NCBI RefSeq assembly: GCF_003258835.1
Contig: NZ_NPEV01000007.1
Coordinates: forward strand, 34,430-98,429
DNA length: 64,000 nucleotides
Direction: 5' to 3'
Source of the DNA: Rhodobium orientis
GTDB lineage: Bacteria; Pseudomonadota; Alphaproteobacteria; Rhizobiales; Rhodobiaceae
How positions within the stretch are numbered: the first letter of the stretch is position 1; each line of letters begins with the position of its first letter. Positions 50,286 to 58,741 of this stretch are shown in pieces. The notes below the pieces were generated by a model. The model was not told the DNA's origin and did not search any database. It was given only the letters and a program-made list of their open reading frames with translations. A program made the position numbers and the translations under genes.

Positions 50286-51065
50286 TCAGGCGTCGAGCCG
50301 CACCGAGACCCCGGCCGCGGCCATGTGCTCCTTGGCCTCGCGGATCGAGTGGGTGCCGAAGTGGAAGATGGAGGCGGCGAGGACGGCCGTCGCGTGGCCC
50401 TCGGTAATTCCGTCGACCAGGTGATCGAGATTGCCGACGCCGCCGGACGCGATCACCGGCACGGGCACCGCATCGGCGATCGTCCTTGTCAGCTCCGTAT
50501 CGAAGCCGATCTTTGTGCCGTCGCGGTCCATGGAGGTGAGCAGGATCTCGCCGGCCCCGAGGGAAACCACCTCGCGGGCATAGTCCACCGCATCGAGGCC
50601 GGTCGGGTTGCGCCCGCCATGGGTAAAAATCTCCCAGCGCGGGTCCTCGCCCTCGGCCGACACCCGCTTGGCGTCGATGGCGACGACGATGCACTGCTCG
50701 CCGAATTTCTCCGCCGCCCGCCGCACGAAGTCGCGGTCGTTGACGGCGGCGGTGTTGATCGAGACCTTGTCGGCGCCGGCGACGAGCAGCTTGCGGATGT
50801 CTTCCGTGGTGCGCACGCCGCCGCCGACCGTCACCGGCATGAAGCATTCCTCCGCCGTCCGCCGCACCACGTCGAGGATGATGCCGCGGTCCTCGTGGCT
50901 TGCCGTGATGTCGAGGAAGCAGAGCTCGTCGGCGCCAGCAGCGTCATAGGCCTTGGCGGCCTCGACCGGGTCGCCGGCATCGATCAGGTCGACGAAATTG
51001 ACGCCCTTGACGACGCGGCCGTCCTTGACGTCGAGGCAGGGAATGACACGGGCTTTGAGGGTCAT
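50286..51065 (-). CDS. hisF: Imidazole glycerol phosphate synthase, cyclase subunit
   Basis: Uses ammonia from HisH to form imidazole glycerol phosphate and AICAR. The 259-residue (beta/alpha)8 barrel has the catalytic Asp12 in [18 protein letters not shown] and the second catalytic Asp in [14 protein letters not shown], plus phosphate-binding [10 protein letters not shown] and [11 protein letters not shown]. It lies 60 bp after hisA. Normally hisE-coaA would follow; here they are about 9 kb away. Confidence 0.98.
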   Translation of the reverse strand: MTLKARVIPCLDVKDGRVVKGVNFVDLIDAGDPVEAAKAYDAAGADELCFLDITASHEDRGIILDVVRRTAEECFMPVTVGGGVRTTEDIRKLLVAGADKVSINTAAVNDRDFVRRAAEKFGEQCIVVAIDAKRVSAEGEDPRWEIFTHGGRNPTGLDAVDYAREVVSLGAGEILLTSMDRDGTKIGFDTELTRTIADAVPVPVIASGGVGNLDHLVDGITEGHATAVLAASIFHFGTHSIREAKEHMAAAGVSVRLDA

Positions 51066-51125
51066 GGCGTGCTGTCCGGGAAATGTGATGGCGCTGTCAT
51101 GACACCGAACGGGCCGGCCGTAAAG

Positions 51126-51851
51126 TCAGCCCTTCAGCACCGCCAGCGCCTCTTTCGGATCGAGCCGCCCGTCATAGAGCGCGCGGCCGGAGATGGCGCC
51201 TTGAAGGATCGCGCAGTCGGGCTCGGTCAGGCGCCTGACGTCGTCGATGGAGGCAAGGCCGCCTGAGGCGATGACGGGAATGGTGACGGCGTTGGCGAGT
51301 TCCAGCGTCGAGGGGATGTTGAGGCCCTTGAGGACGCCGTCGCGGTCGATGTCGGTGTAGATGATCGCGGCAACGCCCGCGTCCTCGAACTTTTTTGCAA
51401 GGTCGATGGCGGAAAGCGTCGAAGTCTCGGCCCAGCCTTCGACGGCCACCTTGCCGCCCTTGGCGTCGATCCCGACCGCGATGCGCCCCGGACGGGCCTT
51501 GCAGGCGGCCTTGACCAGCTCCGGATCACGCACGGCGACGGTGCCGAGGATCACCCGCGTAATGCCCTTGTCCAGCCAGGCCTCGATGCCGGTCCTATCG
51601 CGGATGCCGCCGCCGAGCTGAATGGGAATATCGATCGCCGCGCGGATCGCTTCCACGGCCGCGCCGTTGACGCTGCGGCCTTCGAAGGCGCCGTTGAGGT
51701 CGACGACGTGGAGATACTCGAACCCCGCGTCCTCGAAGGCCTTGGCCTGGGCGCCCGGATCGTCGTTGAAGACGGTGGCCTGGCCCATGTCGCCGAGCTT
51801 CAGCCGGACGCATTGGCCGTCTTTGAGGTCGATGGCGGGAAAGAGGATCAT
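51126..51851 (-). CDS. hisA: ProFAR isomerase (HisA)
   Basis: Isomerises ProFAR to PRFAR in histidine synthesis. The 241-residue (beta/alpha)8 barrel starts [16 protein letters not shown] (catalytic Asp8 region) and has [29 protein letters not shown] and [12 protein letters not shown]. The ATG at 51851 overlaps the hisH stop (ATGA); a GTG three codons upstream is less likely. Confidence 0.97.
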   Translation of the reverse strand: MILFPAIDLKDGQCVRLKLGDMGQATVFNDDPGAQAKAFEDAGFEYLHVVDLNGAFEGRSVNGAAVEAIRAAIDIPIQLGGGIRDRTGIEAWLDKGITRVILGTVAVRDPELVKAACKARPGRIAVGIDAKGGKVAVEGWAETSTLSAIDLAKKFEDAGVAAIIYTDIDRDGVLKGLNIPSTLELANAVTIPVIASGGLASIDDVRRLTEPDCAILQGAISGRALYDGRLDPKEALAVLKG

Positions 51852-52498
51852 GGCACCCACTTCAGGAAATTTGCGATCAGGGCCAAACCCAGCGCCTGGC
51901 TCTTTTCCGGGTGGAACTGGGTGCCGACCTTGTTGCCGCGAGAAACCATTGCCGTCACCGGTCCGCCATAGTCGGCGACGGCGACCATGTCGGCTGCGTT
52001 CTCCGCCTTCAAATGGTAGGAGTGGACGAAATAGGCGTGCAGCCCGTCCGGGCCGGTCTCAATGCCGTCCATCAGCGGATGGTCGCGCAACAGCCGGATG
52101 GTGTTCCAGCCCATATGCGGGATTTTGAGGCCCGGGTCGGCGGGGGCGATCCGGGTGACCTCGCCGGGGATCCACCCGAAACCTTCCGTGACGCCGTGTT
52201 CCAGGCCGCGCGCGGCCATGAGCTGCATGCCGACGCAGATGCCGAGGAACGGTTTTCCATCCGTCTCGACGGCGGTCATCAGCGCCTCGGCCATGCCGTC
52301 GACGGCAAAGAGCCCGGCCTTGCAGTCGGCAAAGGCGCCGACGCCCGGAAGCACGACCCGCTCGGCGCGCGCAACCACGTCCGGGTCGGAGGTCACGACG
52401 ATCTCCTGGCCGAGGCCGGTTTCGCGGGCGGAGCGCTCGAAGGCCTTTGCGGCCGAGCGCAGATTGCCGGAGCCGTAGTCGATGATTGCGACGGTCAT
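51848..52498 (-). CDS. hisH: Imidazole glycerol phosphate synthase, glutaminase subunit
   Basis: Class I glutamine amidotransferase giving ammonia to HisF. The 216-residue product has [25 protein letters not shown] (oxyanion strand), the nucleophile Cys88 in [11 protein letters not shown], and the His/Glu pair in TQFHPEKSQ. The ATG is preceded by a run of G (GGGGGG) serving as ribosome-binding site. Coupled to hisA by a 4-bp overlap. Confidence 0.98.
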   Translation of the reverse strand: MTVAIIDYGSGNLRSAAKAFERSARETGLGQEIVVTSDPDVVARAERVVLPGVGAFADCKAGLFAVDGMAEALMTAVETDGKPFLGICVGMQLMAARGLEHGVTEGFGWIPGEVTRIAPADPGLKIPHMGWNTIRLLRDHPLMDGIETGPDGLHAYFVHSYHLKAENAADMVAVADYGGPVTAMVSRGNKVGTQFHPEKSQALGLALIANFLKWVP

Positions 52499-52515
52499 AA
52501 AAACCCCCCTGGCAT

Positions 52516-53004
52516 TCACGCCCCCCTTGGCGTCGGCATCGAGCCGATGACGCCGGTGCCTGCGCGGGTCCTGGGCGGCTCGGCGCGCCGGCGCTCGGTT
52601 GCAGGTATCGTCTCGTCCTGCGGCTGTCCGCGTACCAGCAGGCGGTCGAAATAGCGCCGCTCGTAGTCCTCGCGGTCGCGGCCGACGACGATGCCGGAAA
52701 GCTCCCAGCCGCGGCGCTGCAGGGTCCAGCGGCGGAGCTGGTTGGCCTCCAGCGCAAAGAGCAGCGAAAACGCCAGCGACAGAACCTCGCCGGCGCCCAT
52801 GCTAAAAAAGTCGCCGACTGCGCCGATGGCAAGGCTGACGACGATCCACAGGCCGAGCACCAGCCAGAGGCCGTGATAGAGCGCCCACAGCGGCGCGAAG
52901 AAGAGGGCGACCCACGAAAAGCCGTCCTTGACGAAGGCGGTTCTCACCGCATCGCTCAAGGGATCGCCGGAGGCCGGCGGGATCATCACCATGAAGGCTG
53001 CCAT
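52516..53004 (-). CDS. DUF2628 membrane protein within the his operon
   Basis: The 162-residue product has two to three membrane helices ([57 protein letters not shown]) and a hydrophilic, Arg-rich tail ([16 protein letters not shown]). DUF2628 has no known function. It sits between hisB (12 bp upstream) and hisH (17 bp downstream), an arrangement common in Rhizobiales, so it is co-expressed with histidine genes without an evident catalytic link. Confidence 0.9.
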   Translation of the reverse strand: MAAFMVMIPPASGDPLSDAVRTAFVKDGFSWVALFFAPLWALYHGLWLVLGLWIVVSLAIGAVGDFFSMGAGEVLSLAFSLLFALEANQLRRWTLQRRGWELSGIVVGRDREDYERRYFDRLLVRGQPQDETIPATERRRAEPPRTRAGTGVIGSMPTPRGA

Positions 53005-53016
53005 GGCCGAAATGCC

Positions 53017-53610
53017 TTATCCGCCGAGCTGGCCCTTGGTGGAGGGAACGGCCCCGGCGCGGCGCGGATCGATCTCCAGCGCCTGGCGCAGCGCCCTTGC
53101 CAGCGCCTTGAACGAACTTTCCACGATGTGGTGGCTGTTCGTGCCGTAGAGATTTTCCACGTGCAGCGTGATGCCGGCATTCATGGTGATCGCGCGGAAG
53201 AACTCCTCCACCAGCTCGGTGTCGAAGTCGCCGATCTTGGCCTTCGGAATGTTCACCTTGAAGACGAGGAACGGCCGCCCGGAGACGTCGATCGCCGCCC
53301 GCGTCAGGGTCTCGTCCATAGGCAGCAGCACGTCGGCATAGCGGGTGATGCCGGCCATGTCGCCGAGCGCCTCGGCAATCGCCTGGCCGAGCGCAATGCC
53401 GGTGTCCTCCACCGTGTGGTGCATGTCGATGTGGAGATCGCCCTTGGCGCGGACCGTCAGGTCGATCATGCCGTGGCGCGAGAGCTGGTCGAGCATATGG
53501 TCGAAAAAGCCGATACCGGTGTCGATATCGCCCTTTCCGGTGCCGTCGAGATCAAGGCTGACCGAGATCTCGGTTTCCTTGGTGGTGCGGGTAACGCTCG
53601 CCTGGCGCAT
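53017..53610 (-). CDS. hisB: Imidazoleglycerol-phosphate dehydratase
   Basis: Mn-dependent dehydration of imidazole glycerol phosphate to imidazole acetol phosphate. The 197-residue monofunctional enzyme has [25 protein letters not shown] in consecutive parts, [18 protein letters not shown] (metal-binding His), RPFLVFK and [20 protein letters not shown]. The ATG at 53610 has AAGGAG nine bases upstream; an ATG six codons further out lacks such a signal. It is the first gene of the hisB-DUF2628-hisH-hisA-hisF run. Confidence 0.97.
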   Translation of the reverse strand: MRQASVTRTTKETEISVSLDLDGTGKGDIDTGIGFFDHMLDQLSRHGMIDLTVRAKGDLHIDMHHTVEDTGIALGQAIAEALGDMAGITRYADVLLPMDETLTRAAIDVSGRPFLVFKVNIPKAKIGDFDTELVEEFFRAITMNAGITLHVENLYGTNSHHIVESSFKALARALRQALEIDPRRAGAVPSTKGQLGG

Positions 53611-53655
53611 GGTCGTGAACTCCTTCATGCGAGCGGTCTTTTATCAAGCCGCCAA

Positions 53656-53685
53656 GGTCCTGCATAGGCCGGTCCTGCATAGGCC
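53656..53685. repeat. 15-bp perfect tandem duplication upstream of hisB
   Basis: GGTCCTGCATAGGCC occurs twice with no spacer in the 147-bp gap between divergent hisB and pyrF, where both promoters should be. Confidence 0.85.
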
Positions 53686-53757
53686 CGGCCGGCGCTAGGC
53701 AAAGCGGCGAAGGCCTGCGATATAGACGCGGACCCCCGAGACGACAGGAGCCCCGCC

Positions 53758-54471
53758 ATGACGCTTCGCCCTGAAACCGCCACCGACCGGCTGATGGTCG
53801 CCCTCGACGTGCCGACCGTTGCCGAGGCCCGCACCATCGTGGAGGAGACGCGCGGCGCCGTCGGCGTCTACAAGATCGGCATGCAGCTCCAGTTCGCCGG
53901 CGGGCTGGCATTTGCCAGGGAACTGGCCGGGGAAGGCCAGAAAATCTTCCTCGACGTCAAGCTTCTGGATATCGACAACACCATCGGCAAGGCGGTGGAG
54001 AACATCGTGAAGATGGGCGTTTCCTTCGTCACCATCCACGCCTATCCGAAGGCGATGCGGGCGGCGGTGGCGGCCAGGGGCGATGCGCCGCTGGCGCTCC
54101 TCGGCGTGACGGTGCTGACGTCGATGGACGATGGCGACCTGGTGGAGGCGGGTTATGCGGAAGGCGTTGCCGATCTCGTCGGACACCGGGCGCTCGATGC
54201 CAGGACCGCCGGCATGGCGGGCGTCATCTGCTCGCCCCGGGAGGCTAAGGCCTTGAGGGGAAAAGTCGGCGACGACCTGCTACTGGTGACCCCCGGCATC
54301 CGCCCGGCGGGCGCGGATATCGGCGACCAGAAACGCATCATGACCCCGGCCGACGCGATCCGCGCCGGCGCCGACTACCTCGTCGTCGGCCGCCCGGTCG
54401 TCGGCGCGACCGACAGGCGCGCGGCGGCGGAGGCGATCGTTGCGGAGATCGAGGGGGCGCTCGGGGGATAA
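53758..54471 (+). CDS. pyrF: Orotidine 5'-phosphate decarboxylase
   Basis: Last step of UMP synthesis. The 237-residue barrel has LMVALDVP, KIGMQLQFAGG, the catalytic KIFLDVKLLDIDNTIG (Lys-Asp-Lys-Asp array), PGIRPAG and ADYLVVGRPVVGA. The ATG has AGGAG upstream. It is divergent from hisB; a family A repeat lies downstream. Confidence 0.97.
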   Translation: MTLRPETATDRLMVALDVPTVAEARTIVEETRGAVGVYKIGMQLQFAGGLAFARELAGEGQKIFLDVKLLDIDNTIGKAVENIVKMGVSFVTIHAYPKAMRAAVAARGDAPLALLGVTVLTSMDDGDLVEAGYAEGVADLVGHRALDARTAGMAGVICSPREAKALRGKVGDDLLLVTPGIRPAGADIGDQKRIMTPADAIRAGADYLVVGRPVVGATDRRAAAEAIVAEIEGALGG

Positions 54472-54509
54472 GGGTCCGGCGAGAGGGTCATTTCGCATCG
54501 GCCCGGTCG

Positions 54510-54600
54510 CTGGATTGCCGCGTCGGCCTATCGGCCTCCTCGCAATGACATTGAGAATAAAGGAGAATCCGTCATTGCGAGCGCAGCGAAGCAATCCAGG
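54510..54600. repeat. Dispersed bipartite inverted repeat, family A, copy 5
   Basis: Left arm 54511-54549 (TGGATTGCCGCGTCGGCC...CTCGCAATGACA), loop, right arm 54570-54599 (CGTCATTGCGAGC...GCAATCCAG), between the convergent pyrF and HNH genes. Confidence 0.87.
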
Positions 54601-54647
54601 AAACGTTGGTGGCCGGGGAAAAGCGCCCGACCCACGACCCCCCGCCC

Positions 54648-55205
54648 CTACGGCTCCAGCTCGGTGTCCCAGTACAGAAAATCCATCCAGCTATCGTGGA
54701 GGTAGTTCGGCGGGAAGCGGCGGCCGTTGCGGTGCAGGTCGTTGAGCGACGGGCGGAACGGCATCTGCGTCGGCCACATGTCGATGTCGCGGCAGGACTT
54801 GTTGCCTTTTTTGAGATTGCAGGGGGCGCAGGCGGTAATGACGTTTTCCCAGGTGGTCATGCCGCCCCGCGAGCGCGGCACCAGGTGGTCGAAGGTGAGG
54901 TCGACCGGCGCGCCGCAATACTGGCACTGGAATTTGTCTCTAAGGAAAACGTTGAAGCGGGTGAAGGCGGGGGTTCGGTTCGGTCTGACGTAGCTCTTGA
55001 GTGAGACCACGCTCGGCAGGCGCATCTCGAAGCTCGGACTTCGGACCGTAACGTCGTATTCGGAGACGATGTTGACCCTGTCGAGGAAGACCGCCTTCAG
55101 GGCGTCCTGCCAGGCCCACAGGGACAGCGGATAGTAGCTCAACGGCCGGTAGTCCGCGTTGAGGACAAGCGCCGGATGCGCTCCGGGTGATACGGCAACT
55201 GTCAC
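54648..55205 (-). CDS. HNH endonuclease
   Basis: The 185-residue protein has an N-terminal part PALVLNADYRPLSYYPLSLW and a C-terminal HNH nuclease domain: CQYCGAPVDLTFDHLVPRSRGG (zinc Cys pair, then the catalytic DHLVPRS), WENVITACAPCNLKKGNKS (second Cys pair). This is the widespread stand-alone alphaproteobacterial HNH protein; its cellular role is not known. The GTG at 55203-55205 has GAGGAT upstream; a TTG 15 codons further out is possible. Confidence 0.93.
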   Translation of the reverse strand: MTVAVSPGAHPALVLNADYRPLSYYPLSLWAWQDALKAVFLDRVNIVSEYDVTVRSPSFEMRLPSVVSLKSYVRPNRTPAFTRFNVFLRDKFQCQYCGAPVDLTFDHLVPRSRGGMTTWENVITACAPCNLKKGNKSCRDIDMWPTQMPFRPSLNDLHRNGRRFPPNYLHDSWMDFLYWDTELEP

Positions 55206-55389
55206 GCCAGATCCTCGCGTCGAATCATGGATTTCCGCTCGGCGGCGCAATATTGTTAGGTTGACGTGTCAGATTTGTGAAGACCCTGGCTCCTTCTGAG
55301 GGGTCCTGAGCGGCCGCAGGCGGCCGTTTCGTGGCCCGTCTAAAGCGTCCTTGCCGCCGGACCGGGGCGGTCCCTTTCACGCCGCATCC

Positions 55390-56034
55390 TCAGATCGGCA
55401 TGACGTCCCGTCCCTTCCGGCAGACGCTATAGTAGGACCAAAAGAGCCGCGAGGCTACACTGCGCCACGGCGCCCAGCTTTCCGCCATTTCCGCAACGGC
55501 CTTCGGTTTCGGCCGTCCTTCAAGGCCGAACGCCTCGCCGACGGCGACCTGGAGGGCAAGGTCCCCGGCCGGGAAGATATCGGGATGGCCGGCGCAGAAC
55601 ATGAGGTAGACCTCGGCGGTCCAGGGGCCGATGCCGCGGATCGCGGTGAGGACCGCAATCGCCTCCTCCTGCGGCAATTCGCCAAGGGCCTCCAAGGCGA
55701 GATGACCGCCGGAGGCGGCCTCGGCGATGGCGCGGAGCGTGCGGATTTTGGGAGCGGAGAGGCCGCACGCGCGGAGATCGGTTTCCTCGATGGCCAGCAG
55801 GCCGTCCGCGGTGAAGGGCGTCAGTGCGGCCTCGAGCCTTCGGAAGATGGCGTCGGCGCTGGCCTTGGAAAGCTGCTGGGCGACGACGATCTCGCACAGC
55901 CCGTCGAGGCCGCCATGGCGCCGCCGCAGCGGCACGCCGCCCGCGGCCTCGATGATCGGTACGAGGCGCGGATCGGTCCTGGCGATGTGGGACAAGCCCT
56001 CGGCGATGTCGGCCTCGGTTTCGATGCGGCGCAT
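55390..56034 (-). CDS. DNA-3-methyladenine glycosylase II (AlkA-type, HhH-GPD)
   Basis: Removes alkylated bases from DNA. The 214-residue product is an HhH-GPD protein: EIVVAQQLSKASADAIFRRL, LRACGLSAPKIRTLRAIA, the helix-hairpin-helix IRGIGPWTAEVYLMF, and PDIFPAGDLALQVAVGE with the catalytic Asp. It lacks the N-terminal beta domain of E. coli AlkA and has no C-terminal Fe-S cysteines. The ATG at 56034 is 135 bp from the divergent GluQ-RS gene. Confidence 0.92.
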   Translation of the reverse strand: MRRIETEADIAEGLSHIARTDPRLVPIIEAAGGVPLRRRHGGLDGLCEIVVAQQLSKASADAIFRRLEAALTPFTADGLLAIEETDLRACGLSAPKIRTLRAIAEAASGGHLALEALGELPQEEAIAVLTAIRGIGPWTAEVYLMFCAGHPDIFPAGDLALQVAVGEAFGLEGRPKPKAVAEMAESWAPWRSVASRLFWSYYSVCRKGRDVMPI

Positions 56035-56169
56035 GGCTGGCTCCCTGTTCGCCCAAAGGCAAGACGCTCTCGCCGTATCCGTCAAGCCGGAACCGGCGCG
56101 ATGGGTTTTGCGCCGTGGTCTTCGCCCGTCTATGAGTTCCCGATCCGTCGATACAAGGGTTCCCCGTTC

Positions 56170-57024
56170 GTGACCGGTCCCGTCTTGCGTTTCGCGCCCA
56201 GCCCCAACGGCCGCCTCCATCTCGGTCATGCGCTCTCCGCGCTGCTCAATTTCGAGATGGCCAGGGACGCCGGCGGGCGTTTTTTGCTCAGGATCGAGGA
56301 CATCGATGTCGGCCGGGCGCGGCCGGAATTCGAGCAGGCGATCTATGAGGACCTCGCCTGGCTCGGCATCGCCTGGGAGGAGCCGGTGCGTCGCCAGTCG
56401 GAGCATTTTTCCGACTACGAGGCGGCGCTGAAGACCTTGAAGGCGCAGGGCCTCGTCTATCGAAGCGTGGCCACCCGCAAGGAGATTGCGGACGAGATCG
56501 CCTCGCGTGAGGCGAAGGACGGAAAACCCTGGCCGCGCGATCCGGACGGCGCCCCGCTCTATCCGTTCGAGCCCGGCGACGCACCCGCCGGCGATGCCCC
56601 GCCCGCCTGGCGCCTCGATATGCGAGCGGCCATCGACCGCATCGGCCAGCCCCTTTCGTGGCAGGAGACCGGCGCGGGTCCGGACGGCGAGACGGGTGAG
56701 GTGGCGGCAAGGCCGCAGGCCTGGGGCGACGTTCTGGTGGCACGAAAAGAGGTTCCCACCAGCTACCACCTGTCCGTCGTCGTCGACGATGCCTTAGAGG
56801 GCGTCACCCATGTGGTGCGCGGCCGCGATCTCTTCTGGTCGACGTCGGTGCACAGGCTGCTGCAGGGCCTCCTCGGCCTTCCCGCCCCCGTCTACCGCCA
56901 TCACCGGCTGATCCTCGACGATGACGGCCGCAAGCTCTCCAAGTCGCGCCGCGACACCAGCCTTTCGGAACTGCGCGCCGCCGGCGCGACGCCCGCCGAT
57001 ATCCGGCGAATGGTCAGGCTTTGA
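56170..57024 (+). CDS. gluQ: Glutamyl-Q tRNA(Asp) synthetase
   Basis: Attaches glutamate to queuosine 34 of tRNA-Asp, a truncated GluRS without anticodon-binding domain. The 284-residue product has VLRFAPSPNGRLHLGHA (HIGH region), RIEDIDVGRARPEF, VPTSYHLSVVVDDALEGVTH, VVRGRDLFWSTSVHR and KLSKSRRDTSL (KMSKS-like). The usual zinc-binding cysteine cluster (after LVY, typically CFCTR) is missing: here VYRSVATRKEI, and no Cys occurs in the protein. The GTG at 56170 follows AAGGG; an in-frame ATG 23 codons upstream (56101) is an alternative. Confidence 0.92.
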   Translation: MTGPVLRFAPSPNGRLHLGHALSALLNFEMARDAGGRFLLRIEDIDVGRARPEFEQAIYEDLAWLGIAWEEPVRRQSEHFSDYEAALKTLKAQGLVYRSVATRKEIADEIASREAKDGKPWPRDPDGAPLYPFEPGDAPAGDAPPAWRLDMRAAIDRIGQPLSWQETGAGPDGETGEVAARPQAWGDVLVARKEVPTSYHLSVVVDDALEGVTHVVRGRDLFWSTSVHRLLQGLLGLPAPVYRHHRLILDDDGRKLSKSRRDTSLSELRAAGATPADIRRMVRL

Positions 57025-57128
57025 CCCGGCCAAACATATCTTCGCCGTAGTTTTTCTAGTCAAGCGATTGACAAGTCGCTATTGCAAAATGACTTGGTAA
57101 TTCTGCCGAAGCATGGAGGGAGAGCAGG

Positions 57129-57560
57129 ATGGGATTTTTCGATTTCGTCAAGGACGCGGGCAAGTCGCTCTGGGGCGGTGACGATGAGGCGGAGGCCGCC
57201 GAGGCCATCGAGAAGGAAGTGAAGGATCTCGGCCTTGAGGGCGACGTTCAGATCAAGGTCGACGGCGACACGGTGAAGATTGCCGGCATGGCGCCGAGCC
57301 AGGAGATCAAGGAGAAGATCATCCTCGCCGCCGGCAACGTCGCCGGCATCGGCAAGGTGGAAGAGGAGATCGGCACCGACGAGGCGGCCGACCCGGCGGT
57401 GTTCCATACCGTGGCAAAGGGCGACACGCTGTGGGCGATCGCCGAAAAGCACTATGGCAACGGCTCGAAATACGCCGCGATCTTCGAGGCCAACCGGCCG
57501 ATGCTCAGCGATCCGGACAAGATCTATCCCGGCCAGGTGCTGCGCATCCCGGCGCATTGA
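57129..57560 (+). CDS. BON and LysM domain protein (Kbp/YgaU-like)
   Basis: Kbp of E. coli is a cytoplasmic potassium-binding protein with one BON and one LysM domain. This 143-residue product has the same layout: MGFFDFVKDAGKSLWGG, BON at about residues 25-85 (VQIKVDGDTVKIAGMAPS), LysM at about 92-141 (HTVAKGDTLWAIAEKHYGNGS, IYPGQVLRIP). No signal peptide, so cytoplasmic. GGAGGGAGAG precedes the ATG; a TTGACA hexamer lies at 57068-57073. A strong terminator follows. Confidence 0.94.
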   Translation: MGFFDFVKDAGKSLWGGDDEAEAAEAIEKEVKDLGLEGDVQIKVDGDTVKIAGMAPSQEIKEKIILAAGNVAGIGKVEEEIGTDEAADPAVFHTVAKGDTLWAIAEKHYGNGSKYAAIFEANRPMLSDPDKIYPGQVLRIPAH

Positions 57561-57585
57561 GGGCGTCGAGCCGCAACGAAGACAG

Positions 57586-57614
57586 AAGGCGGCCCCTTTG
57601 AGGCCGCCTTTTTT
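57586..57614 (+). terminator. Intrinsic terminator of the Kbp-like gene
   Basis: AAGGCGGCC (57586-57594) and GGCCGCCTT (57602-57610) form a perfect 9-bp stem with a 7-base loop, followed by more T (TTTT). It lies 25 bp after the stop codon. Confidence 0.9.
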
Positions 57615-57627
57615 GTCGCCAACCGGC

Positions 57628-58584
57628 TCAGTTCACGCCGAGGATCGCCAGAAGCATGGTCACGGTGACCACCGAGGCGGCCGTGGTGATGGTGATGGTG
57701 TTGGAGGCGAGTGCCAGGCCGGTCCGGAAGCGGTTGGCCATCAGGTAGGTGTTGACGCCGGCCGGGCAGGCCGCGCCGATGGTGACGACCGTGACCCAGA
57801 GCGGCGGCAGGTTGGTGAGGTAGCGCGCGAACACGAAGACGATGATCGGCAACACCAGCACCTTCAGCACCGACAGCGCCAGCGCCGGGCCGACATTGCC
57901 GCCGATGCCGTAACGTTTCAACGCCATGCCGAGGGCAAAGAGGGCGCAGGGCGTGGCGGTCGCGGTGAGCTGGTTGACGAGCGCCTTCGGCAGGCCGCCG
58001 AGCGTGAGCCCGGTGAAGCGGAAGCCGATGCCGACGAGGATCGCCAGGATCAGCGGATTGACGATCAGGTTGCGGGCGAGAGTGCGCGCCAGCTTTGCCG
58101 GGCTCGGCTTCTCGCCGCCCGTGTCTTCCAGCCGGTTGGCGCGCTCGATCAGAATGGTGCCGACCACCATCATGATCGGCAGGTGGACCGAGATCAGGAT
58201 CAGCAGCGGAACGGTGCCGGCCTCGCCGAAGGCGGTATAGGTGATCGGCACGCCGACCAGCACCAGGTTGGAATAGCCGGCGGCGAAACCGGCGACGACG
58301 CCGGCATGGACGTTGCGCTTGAAGCCCTTGCGGATGAGGAGGTCGGCGATGACCCAGATGATCGCGACGGCCGAGAAATAGGAAATCCACACCGGCCAGG
58401 GCGAGATATCGGGGAAGTCCGCAGTGGCCAGCGTACGGAAGATCAGCACCGGCATGGCGATGGTGAAGACGAAATCGCCGAGCGCTTCGCCGGTCTCGCT
58501 CTTCAGGATGTTGAGCCAGGCAATCGCATAGCCAAGGCCGATGAGCGCGAATGCGGGCAGGACAATGAGGGCAACATCAGTCAT
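57628..58584 (-). CDS. AEC family transporter (auxin efflux carrier-like permease)
   Basis: The 318-residue membrane protein has about ten helices and the AEC pattern: VLPAFALIGLGYAIAW, GDFVFTIAMPVLIFRTLA, VAGFAAGYSNLVLVGVPI, NLIVNPLILAILVG, TATATPCALFALGMAL, AACPAGVNTYLMANRF. Members export or take up small organic acids such as malate or malonate; the substrate here is unknown. The ATG at 58584 has GGAGG upstream. It is convergent with the Kbp-like gene. Confidence 0.93.
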   Translation of the reverse strand: MTDVALIVLPAFALIGLGYAIAWLNILKSETGEALGDFVFTIAMPVLIFRTLATADFPDISPWPVWISYFSAVAIIWVIADLLIRKGFKRNVHAGVVAGFAAGYSNLVLVGVPITYTAFGEAGTVPLLILISVHLPIMMVVGTILIERANRLEDTGGEKPSPAKLARTLARNLIVNPLILAILVGIGFRFTGLTLGGLPKALVNQLTATATPCALFALGMALKRYGIGGNVGPALALSVLKVLVLPIIVFVFARYLTNLPPLWVTVVTIGAACPAGVNTYLMANRFRTGLALASNTITITTAASVVTVTMLLAILGVN

Positions 58585-58741
58585 GCGCGTGCCTCCGGGC
58601 ACGCCGGCCAGGCGCGATATGTCGCGCTTGCGCCGTCTGGAATTCCGAACAATTTCGAGTTTTTACCGCGCCTCCGGTCGACCTCGGGAGCAGTTCGAGT
58701 AGAGTGCGGCGCTGACAGGACAACCGAGCAGCATTTCCCTC

